From assembly GCA_050742255.1 (NCBI GenBank), contig JBOGHU010000030.1, positions 1-11,760 on the forward strand: a stretch of 11,760 nucleotides of DNA. Direction: 5' to 3'. Position 1 is the first letter of the stretch, and every line of letters begins with the position of its first letter. This DNA is from JBOGHU01 sp050742255 (GTDB taxonomy: Bacteria > Actinomycetota > Acidimicrobiia > Acidimicrobiales > CADCSY01). Both the position numbers and the translations under genes were made by a program. Positions 1 to 5,451 of the stretch are shown here, one piece after another. Below the pieces are notes generated by a model, which had not been told where the DNA came from, did no database searches, and saw nothing but the letters and a program-made list of their open reading frames with translations.

Positions 1-911
1 CCCCCGAGACGGCCCCTCCACCCACACCCCCGCCCCCGCCACCGCCACCGGCGCCCTCCACCACCGAGGCGCCGGCCCGCGTGGCGGCGGCGTCCGCTCC
101 GGTGCCCCGCAGGGGCGCCGCCGTCTACCGGGGCCTGGGTGCCTGGATCGACGCCTACGACTGGAGCCTGTCGTTCGGCAAGGACGGGCCGCTGGTGGAG
201 GTGGGCGACGTCGACCGCATGGCCGAGCTGGGCGTCCAGACCCTCTACGTGCAGGCGACCCGGTGGAACTCTCCCACCGACGTGCTGGAGCCCGAGCGCC
301 TGGTCCCCCTCATCGACCGGGCGCGCCGCCACGGGATCAAGGTGGTGGCCTGGTACCTGCCCACCCTGGAGGACCCTGCCGCCGACCTGCGGCGCATGCT
401 CGCCGTGGCCGAGCTCGACGTCGACTCCCTGGCCGTCGACATCGAGGCCCGGAACGTGGGTGACGTGGCCGAGCGCAACCGTCGCCTGGTCGATCTGAGC
501 CACCGCGTCCGGCACGCCCTTCCCGATGTCGCCCTGGGGGGCATCGTCTTCCCGCCCGTGGTCTCCGAGGTGGTCAACCCGGGGTTCTGGCCCGGCTTCC
601 CCTGGGCCGAGCTGGCCCCCTACTACGACGTCTGGCTCCCCATGTCGTACCAGAGCAACCGCCCGGCGGCTTCGGGCTACCGGGACGCGTACCGCTACGC
701 GGCCGAGAACATCGACCGCGTGCGGGCCAACCTCGGGCGGCCCGATGCCCCGGTGCACCTGATCGGCGGCATCGCCGACCTCACGTCCGGCGCCGACGTG
801 GAGGCCCTCATCCGGGCCGCCCGGGAGCGGGGGGCGGTGGGTGGCTCCCTCTACGACTGGCGGACCACCGACCCGGGCCTGTGGCCCCACCTCCAGCCCT
901 TCCGGGCGTGA
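1..911 (+). CDS. Putative glycoside hydrolase-like TIM-barrel protein with proline-rich linker (5'-partial)
   Basis: The frame is open from the left edge (first full codon at base 3), so the GTG at 81 is probably internal and the true start lies upstream of the window. Bases 3-80 encode a linker with a run of prolines followed by Ser/Thr/Ala, as often found between an N-terminal signal or membrane anchor and an extracellular domain. Counting from the GTG at 81, the folded part begins near residue 16 (YRGLGAWIDAYDW) and shows barrel-like alternation: LYVQATRW (55-62), IKVVAWYLP (86-94), LAVDIEARN (117-125, with D120 and E122 as candidate acidic residues), VWLPMSYQ (184-191) and a C-terminal GGSLYDWR. 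The MSY and acidic strand-end pattern resembles putative glycosyl hydrolase families of the DUF4015 type. That assignment is from pattern memory; substrate and activity are unknown. It converges on the HAD gene with 42 bp between them. An export role is inferred from the linker only. Confidence 0.82.
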   Translation, partial: PETAPPPTPPPPPPPPAPSTTEAPARVAAASAPVPRRGAAVYRGLGAWIDAYDWSLSFGKDGPLVEVGDVDRMAELGVQTLYVQATRWNSPTDVLEPERLVPLIDRARRHGIKVVAWYLPTLEDPAADLRRMLAVAELDVDSLAVDIEARNVGDVAERNRRLVDLSHRVRHALPDVALGGIVFPPVVSEVVNPGFWPGFPWAELAPYYDVWLPMSYQSNRPAASGYRDAYRYAAENIDRVRANLGRPDAPVHLIGGIADLTSGADVEALIRAARERGAVGGSLYDWRTTDPGLWPHLQPFRA

Positions 912-953
912 CGTGCCCGGCGCCGGTGCCCGCCTGGCCCCCGGGCCCGCGGC

Positions 954-1652
954 TCAGGACCGCAGCAGCGTCCTCACCGACTCGACGTCGGTGAGGTCGG
1001 CGACCACCGCGTCGGCGCCGGCGTCCGCCAGCGTCCCCCAGGGGACCCGGCCGGTGGCCACCAGCAGGCACCGGGCGCCGCCGGCCCGGGCGCAGGCCAG
1101 GTCGGAGGGGGTGTCACCCACCACCCACACCTGGCCGGGCTCGACCGCCACCCCCCGCAGGCGCCGGGCGCGGTCCAGCGCCACTGGGACCAGGCAGGTG
1201 CGGTCGGCGTCGTCGCTGCCGTAGGCGCCGACCTCCAGGTCGAGCCAGGGCGTGAGCTCGAAGGCGGCCAGCTTCACGAAGGCGTTGGCCGCGGTGTTGC
1301 CGGTGAGGACGGACTGGTGGACGGTGGGGTCGTCGTCCAGGCGGGCCAGCACCTCCACCACCCCGGGCAGGACCCGGCCGTGGGCCCGCAGGGACCGGGC
1401 ACCATCGGCGAGCTCGGCCTCCAGGCGGGTGAGGGCCGCTGGGAGCTTGAGCCGGGCCTCCCTGGCGCCCACGGCGGAATCGAGGATCTCGAGGACGATC
1501 TGGGGATCGGTCTTGCCGCCCATCTGCACCCGGTGGCCCCCGGGGTGCCGGCCCAGGGTCCGGGCCACGGCCCGGTAGAAGGCCTCCCGGGCCAGGGGAC
1601 CGGCCCGCAGCAGGGTGCCGTCGATGTCCCAGAGGACCAACCGCTCGATCAC
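954..1652 (-). CDS. HAD-superfamily hydrolase, phosphoglycolate phosphatase-like
   Basis: A 232-residue HAD phosphatase. I chose the GTG at 1652 because it places motif I (LVLWDIDGTLL, D9 nucleophile and D11 acid/base) at the usual distance from the N-terminus. A longer frame reaching 1754 adds a low-complexity Pro/Arg stretch that overlaps the upstream gene. Motif II is the VLTGN segment (Thr after a hydrophobic strand), and motif IV is VVGDTPSDLACARAGG with the acidic pair, followed by a typical C-terminal strand (ARCLLVATGRV). The helical insert between motifs I and II (roughly residues 18-90) is a C1-type cap, as in Gph/PGP-like enzymes. Such enzymes remove phosphate from small molecules; phosphoglycolate is one possible substrate, but the sequence does not fix it. 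The gene is last in a minus-strand series, 37 nt after the cysteine-rich gene, so co-transcription is likely. Confidence 0.87.
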   Translation of the reverse strand: MIERLVLWDIDGTLLRAGPLAREAFYRAVARTLGRHPGGHRVQMGGKTDPQIVLEILDSAVGAREARLKLPAALTRLEAELADGARSLRAHGRVLPGVVEVLARLDDDPTVHQSVLTGNTAANAFVKLAAFELTPWLDLEVGAYGSDDADRTCLVPVALDRARRLRGVAVEPGQVWVVGDTPSDLACARAGGARCLLVATGRVPWGTLADAGADAVVADLTDVESVRTLLRS

Positions 1653-1689
1653 CGACGTGGGTGGCGGCGGCCTCAGGCGGGACGGCCGG

Positions 1690-2427
1690 TCACGAAGGGC
1701 GCCGGCGCAGGGCGGGGTGGGGGAGCACAGTGGTGGAGGCGCAGCGCTCGGCAACGGCGGCCACCAGCCGGTCGTAGACCCGCTGGCCGACCATGGCCAC
1801 CAGCTCGTCGGCCATGGACGCCAGCACCGAGCGCTCCCCCACGAAGGCGTCGGGCGCGTCGGTGCACCACCAGTGGAACTCCTGGCCCCCGTTGCTCCAG
1901 TCCCGTCGCTTCCACTCCCGCACGGTCGAGGTCACGTGGCCCAGCTCGTCCACGCTGTCGACCTGGCGGAGAGGCAGCTGCCAGCACACCTCCGGCTTCA
2001 GCTCCAAGGGTGCCTGGCCCCGCTGCAGGGCGGCCAGGTGCAGGGCGCAGCCCGCCCCGCCGGGGAAGCCGGGGTGGTTGAGGAGGATGCAGGCGCCCTC
2101 GTGGATCCGGGTACGCCAGGTGCCGTCCCGCCGGCGGACGCTGATCCCCTTGCGGCGGGCGGGGCCGGCGTGCTGCCACTCCGCCGGCGTGAGGGAGGCG
2201 GCGGCGGCTTCGGCGCGTGCCCGGTCCTCGTCCCCGGTGAAGTGGGCGCCGTAGGAGCAGCAGCCGCGGCCCAGCTCGGGAGCGGCCTCGGTGAGCACCC
2301 CCTGGCAGCCCCGACCGTAGATGCAGGTCCACCGGCTCAGCAGGAAGGTCAGGTCGAAGACCCACGTGCGGTGCTCGTCGGGGTCCTCGAAGGAGATCCA
2401 CTCGTGCAGGTCGTCCGGCGGGGTCAT
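1690..2427 (-). CDS. Cysteine-rich conserved protein, YkgJ/DUF3109-like putative metal or Fe-S binder
   Basis: A 245-residue soluble protein starting at the ATG at 2427, whose ATGA overlaps the stop of the peptidase gene (2424-2427). A frame extending to 2466 lies inside the peptidase gene and is less likely. Cysteines fall in an ordered series: C35, C41, the pair C56-C57 (GRGCCSYGAHF), C113 (ACILLNHP), C127 (GCALHLAAL), C148 (KPEVCWQLPL) and C188 (WWCTDAP). The CC pair, then C-x-L-L...C-x-L-H and KPxxC, resembles the zinc- or iron-sulfur-chelating cysteine clusters of the YkgJ/DUF3109 groups, whose biochemical role is poorly defined. This is a family resemblance judged by eye. Trp and His are frequent and there is no signal peptide or membrane segment. 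Overlap with the peptidase gene implies translational coupling. I do not propose a reaction. Confidence 0.82.
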   Translation of the reverse strand: MTPPDDLHEWISFEDPDEHRTWVFDLTFLLSRWTCIYGRGCQGVLTEAAPELGRGCCSYGAHFTGDEDRARAEAAAASLTPAEWQHAGPARRKGISVRRRDGTWRTRIHEGACILLNHPGFPGGAGCALHLAALQRGQAPLELKPEVCWQLPLRQVDSVDELGHVTSTVREWKRRDWSNGGQEFHWWCTDAPDAFVGERSVLASMADELVAMVGQRVYDRLVAAVAERCASTTVLPHPALRRRPS

Positions 2428-3890
2428 CGGTCGTTGGCCGGGATGGCGCCGGCCAGCTCCCGCCACAGCTCGCCTGCCGCCAGGAGGCCCTTCCAGAACT
2501 GGTCCATGACCAGCCGCTCGTCGGGGGCGTGGATGCGGTCGTCGGGCAGGCCGGCGCCGAGGAACAGCACGGGGGCGCCCAGGGCCCGGCCCAGGGCCTC
2601 CTCCGGTCCGCTGCCGCCCTCACGGGTGAAGAGCGGGGACCGGCCCCACACCCGCTCGATGGCCCGGCACAGGGCACCCACCGCCGGGTGGTCCGTGGGC
2701 GTGAGGACCGGGGCCACCGCCCCCTCGGGGCGGACCGTGGCCTCCACGCCGTCGGGGAGCTGGTGGTCGAGCCAGGAGCGGAAGCTCGCCGCGACCTCGT
2801 GGGGGCGCTGGTCTGCCACCAGGCGGAAGGTCACCTTGGCCCGGCCGGCGGCGGGGACGATGGTCTTGATGCCGTCCCCGGCGTAGCCGACGGCGATGCC
2901 GGTCACCTCGGCGGTGGGCCGGTAGCCCACGCGCTCGAGGGTGGACCGGCCCGCCTCTCCCTCCAGGCGCCCGATGCCGGCGGCGCGCATCCATGCCCCC
3001 TCGTCGAAGGGCAGGTCCGCCAGCGACCTCCGTTCGGCCTCGGTGACGGGTCGGACCCGGGCGTAGAAGCCGGGGAGGGTGACCCGGCCCTCCCCGTCGT
3101 GGAGGGCGGCCACCACCCGGGCCAGGAGGTGGGCGGGGTTGGCCACCGCCCCCCCGAAGAGGCCGGAGTGGAGGTCGGTGGCGGCGGCGCGGACCTCGAT
3201 GTCGAAGGCCACCAGCCCCCGCATGCCCACACAGGTGGTGGGCACTTCGGGGGACCACATGGCGGTGTCGGAGACGACCACCGCGTCGCAGCCCAGGCGG
3301 GGGGCGTGGTCGGCGAGGAGCTGCTCGAAGTGGGGGCTGCCCACCTCCTCCTCCCCTTCGATCAGGAACCTGACGTTGACCGGCAGCGCCCCGGCGGCGG
3401 CCAGCAGGCCCCGGACCGCCTCGATCTGGTAGAGGACCTGGCCCTTGTCGTCGACGGCCCCGCGGGCCCGGCACTCGCCGTGGGCCAGCACCGGCTCGAA
3501 GGGCGGGCTGTGCCACTCGTCGAGTGGGTCGACCGGCTGGACGTCGTGGTGGCCGTAGACCAGGGCGGTGGGGGCGTCGGGGCCGGCGTGGAGCCAGTCG
3601 CCGTAGACGGCGGGCGCCCCCTCGGTCTCCAGCACCTCGACGTGCTCCAGGCCCGCCCGCCGCAGCAGCTCGGCCCCGTGCTCCGCGGAGGCGACCACGT
3701 CGGCGGCGTGGGCGGGCTGGGCCGAGATCGAAGGGATCCTCAGCCAGTCCACCAGGGTGGCGGTGATGCGCTCCCGCTCGGCCTCGATGTAGGGGATCAG
3801 GAGGGGAGCAGCCAGCGGATCACCGCCGGCAGGGGGAGCAGCCAGCGGATCACCGCCGGCAGGGGGAGCAGACTGGGCGAGATCGGGCAT
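2424..3890 (-). CDS. M20-family metallopeptidase (dipeptidase / CPG2-ArgE-DapE type)
   Basis: A 488-residue co-catalytic zinc peptidase of the carnosinase-like M20 branch. All expected catalytic elements are visible: ALVYGHHDVQPVD (H114, D116), GAVDDKG (D147 bridging aspartate), IEGEEEVGS (E181 general base, E182 metal ligand), VVSDT (D208) and a C-terminal IHAPDE histidine (H454), with the TDLHSGLFGG segment of the dimerisation/lid domain between them. Such enzymes hydrolyse dipeptides or N-acyl amino acids in the cytoplasm; the exact substrate cannot be read. The catalytic fold starts near residue 31 (LIPYIEAERERI), so the first 30 residues are an extension. Two perfect 30-bp repeats in it encode the decapeptide AGGDPLAAPP-like unit twice. 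The ATG at 3890 lies 8 nt after a TAGGCT -10-like element and no Shine-Dalgarno is obvious. The gene is first in its unit and overlaps the next gene by 4 nt. Confidence 0.93.
   Translation of the reverse strand: MPDLAQSAPPAGGDPLAAPPAGGDPLAAPLLIPYIEAERERITATLVDWLRIPSISAQPAHAADVVASAEHGAELLRRAGLEHVEVLETEGAPAVYGDWLHAGPDAPTALVYGHHDVQPVDPLDEWHSPPFEPVLAHGECRARGAVDDKGQVLYQIEAVRGLLAAAGALPVNVRFLIEGEEEVGSPHFEQLLADHAPRLGCDAVVVSDTAMWSPEVPTTCVGMRGLVAFDIEVRAAATDLHSGLFGGAVANPAHLLARVVAALHDGEGRVTLPGFYARVRPVTEAERRSLADLPFDEGAWMRAAGIGRLEGEAGRSTLERVGYRPTAEVTGIAVGYAGDGIKTIVPAAGRAKVTFRLVADQRPHEVAASFRSWLDHQLPDGVEATVRPEGAVAPVLTPTDHPAVGALCRAIERVWGRSPLFTREGGSGPEEALGRALGAPVLFLGAGLPDDRIHAPDERLVMDQFWKGLLAAGELWRELAGAIPANDR
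3811..3870. repeat. Perfect 30-bp tandem duplication inside the peptidase gene
   Basis: The unit beginning gccagcggatcaccgccggc occurs at 3811-3840 and again, identically, at 3841-3870. A further 8 bases (ggggagca, 3803-3810) match the end of the unit. Thirty is a multiple of three, so the reading frame of the peptidase is preserved and the protein gains an extra decapeptide near its N-terminus. Perfect identity suggests a recent replication-slippage event, or an assembly artefact. Confidence 0.95.
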
Positions 3891-3898
3891 CCCTGCTC

Positions 3899-3904
3899 AG
3901 CCTA
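3899..3904 (-). promoter_or_regulatory. Putative -10 element of the peptidase unit
   Basis: On the minus strand this reads TAGGCT, fitting the actinobacterial TANNNT -10 pattern, and lies 8 nt before the ATG at 3890. A transcript starting 6-7 nt downstream would carry a leader of only one or two bases. No convincing -35 hexamer is seen. This is inferred from position and similarity to the other sites in the window. Confidence 0.4.
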
Positions 3905-4142
3905 GGAGACGGTGGCCCGACCGCCGCCGGGCGGCACCGGCGGCCGTGGGAAGCCTCGCCGAAGCTCGCGATCACGGTTGACCCCCGATGCGCACTGCTG
4001 GTTCGAGATGGGCTGCGTGCCGGCGCCGAGTGGGAAGGACACGGCAGCTTCATCGAGACCGAGCCGCAAGCAGCGCGCCGTCGCGTCGCGGATGAGGTCG
4101 TCGCACCCGCCCCCGGCTCAGCCAGCCTTTCCGGCCAACAGC

Positions 4143-4148
4143 TAGCTT
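4143..4148 (+). promoter_or_regulatory. Putative -10 element, leaderless start of the 65-residue protein
   Basis: The sequence GCTAGCTT contains the -10-like TAGCTT exactly 6 nt before the GTG at 4155, the spacing expected for a transcript that begins at the start codon. There is no Shine-Dalgarno sequence upstream of the GTG. No clear -35 box is visible. Confidence 0.45.
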
Positions 4149-4154
4149 GGGCCC

Positions 4155-4352
4155 GTGGCGGGCGAGCTGGACGACATCCGGGGCCGCCTGGAGGTCATCG
4201 CCGACGAGCTGGCCGACCTGGCTCTGGACCGGCTGCGCGCCGCCGTCGACCGAGGAGGGGGGCGCGAGGTGGTCGACGAGAAGCGCCTGACCCGGGCCCG
4301 GCGCTCGGTGGAGAAGGCCATGCACCTCCTGGCCGAGGCGGACGAGGGTTAG
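4155..4352 (+). CDS. Small helical protein of unknown function
   Basis: A 65-residue protein starting with GTG. Nearly every codon ends in G or C, as in the certain genes here, which supports real coding. The sequence is charged and predicted to be mostly helical: an N-terminal amphipathic stretch (LDDIRGRLEVIADELADLAL), a short Gly-rich turn (RGGGREV), then a second helix (RARRSVEKAMHLLAEADEG). There are no cysteines, no signal peptide and no membrane segment. It could be a small two-helix hairpin or a coiled-coil dimer. I do not recognise the family. It is divergent from the peptidase gene and converges on the LOG-family gene with 27 bp between stops, so it is probably monocistronic. A TAGCTT element 6 nt before the GTG fits leaderless translation. 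Confidence 0.65.
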   Translation: MAGELDDIRGRLEVIADELADLALDRLRAAVDRGGGREVVDEKRLTRARRSVEKAMHLLAEADEG

Positions 4353-4379
4353 GGCCCCGAGGGAGCCGGCGGTGGCCCG

Positions 4380-5444
4380 TCAACCCCCGGCCAGGCGGTT
4401 TAGCTCGTCGACGAGGGCGCGCAGCCGGCCGAAGCTCCTGCGGTCGAAGCGCAGGGCTATCCGGGGGAGCTCGAGGTGGTCCCGGCCCGACACCTCGGGG
4501 GGGAAGGGCTGGGCGGCCTCGATGCGACCTCCCACCAACAGGTCGGCGAACTCCCGGGTCAGCCGGGTCAGCTGGGCCCGGGTCGGGGTGGCCCGGAGCC
4601 GGATCACCAGGCGGTCGCCCACGTAGCGCAGGGAGTGGTAGTTGCGGTAGAAGCCGGTGACCTCGCCGACGGCGGCGTCTACGCTGTCGGTGATGAGGTA
4701 CAGGGCCCGGTCCGGCGGCGAGATCATCCCGTTGGCCGCCACCGCCCCCTCGACGAAGCCCGACCAGCGGGCCCAGTAGTCGCCGCCGGGGGTGTCGAGG
4801 AGGACGATCGGGACCGGCTCGGCCTTGCCCGTCTGCACCAGGGTGAGCAGCTCGAAGGTCTCGTCGAGGGTCCCGAAGCCCCCGGGCAGGCAGACGAAGC
4901 CGGCCGACTCCTTGATCAGCATGAGCTTGCGGGTGAAGAAGTACTTCATCTCGATGAGCTTCTCGTCGCCGGCGATCACCTGGTTGGCCCCGCCCTCGAA
5001 GGGGAGGCGGATGAGCACCCCGAAGGCCTGCTCCCGCCCCGCCCCTTCCATGCCGGCGGCCATGATCCCGGGCCCGGCGCCGGTGATTATCATCCAGCCC
5101 TGGTCGGCCAGGGCCCCCGCCAAGGCGTGGGTCTGGGTGTAGAGGGGGTCGTCGGGACGGGTGCGAGCCGACCCGAAGATGGTGACCTTGGGCACGTGGC
5201 GGTAGGGGGCGAACATGCGGAACGCCCCCCGCATCTCCTTGAGGGCGGCGTTGGTGATCTTGAGGTCGAGCCGGCTGGGACGGTCTCCCGCCAGCTGGAC
5301 CGCCGAGGTCAGGATCTCCACCAGCTGGTCCCGGTTGGCGGTGACACCGACCGTGTCGAGGAGCTCGCCCAGGCGAGGTTCGAGGTCATCGCCGCGGTCG
5401 GGTCGGGACGGGGAGATGGCAGCCATCACCGACCAGACTGGCAC
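4380..5444 (-). CDS. LOG-family (TIGR00730-like) nucleotide-binding protein / putative nucleotide phosphoribohydrolase
   Basis: The family signature PGGFGTLDETFE (from residue 187) is intact. It is preceded by the Rossmann-type elements VTIFGSAR (87-94) and IITGAGPGIMAAG (119-131), and by the MKYFFTRKLML segment (166-176). These are features of the LOG / 'lysine decarboxylase-like' family, whose characterised members split nucleoside 5'-monophosphates into base and ribose 5-phosphate (cytokinin activation in plants, PpnN in E. coli). The protein has 354 residues if the GTG at 5444 is used. About 85 residues precede the core and about 100 follow it, so it is longer than minimal LOG proteins and shorter than PpnN. 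An ATG at 5426 is an equally plausible start; neither has a clear ribosome-binding site. The GTG lies 7 nt after the fbiC stop, so it is probably co-transcribed with fbiC. No functional link to F420 is evident. Confidence 0.9.
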   Translation of the reverse strand: MPVWSVMAAISPSRPDRGDDLEPRLGELLDTVGVTANRDQLVEILTSAVQLAGDRPSRLDLKITNAALKEMRGAFRMFAPYRHVPKVTIFGSARTRPDDPLYTQTHALAGALADQGWMIITGAGPGIMAAGMEGAGREQAFGVLIRLPFEGGANQVIAGDEKLIEMKYFFTRKLMLIKESAGFVCLPGGFGTLDETFELLTLVQTGKAEPVPIVLLDTPGGDYWARWSGFVEGAVAANGMISPPDRALYLITDSVDAAVGEVTGFYRNYHSLRYVGDRLVIRLRATPTRAQLTRLTREFADLLVGGRIEAAQPFPPEVSGRDHLELPRIALRFDRRSFGRLRALVDELNRLAGG

Positions 5445-5451
5445 GCCGGGG

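Larger units (their letters stand above)
3891..4154. other. Divergent intergenic region between the peptidase and the 65-residue protein
   Basis: This 264-bp stretch holds the two outward -10-like elements at its ends. The middle (about 3955-4120) looks less GC-rich than neighbouring genes and uses A/T-ending triplets more often. One plus-strand frame (first base at 3941, continuing past 4140) reads without stops and includes ALLVRDGLRAGAEWEGHGSF. It has no ATG or GTG start in the region and runs into the real gene out of frame. It may be the remnant of a lost gene or chance. No RNA gene is recognised. Confidence 0.5.

Noticed and set aside
912..953. GC-rich palindromes (for example ccggcgccgg at 917-926) between the two convergent genes as a bidirectional terminator
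   Set aside because: The stem is short, the alternatives are mutually exclusive, there is no U-tract, and such palindromes are frequent by chance here.
2529..3905. A long plus-strand open frame opposite the M20 peptidase
   Set aside because: It mirrors the peptidase codons, is low in complexity and has no family signature. The minus strand contains every M20 catalytic motif.
4353..4379. gggcc / ggccc pair between the 65-residue gene and the LOG gene as a terminator
   Set aside because: It has only five base pairs with a 17-base loop, too weak to call.
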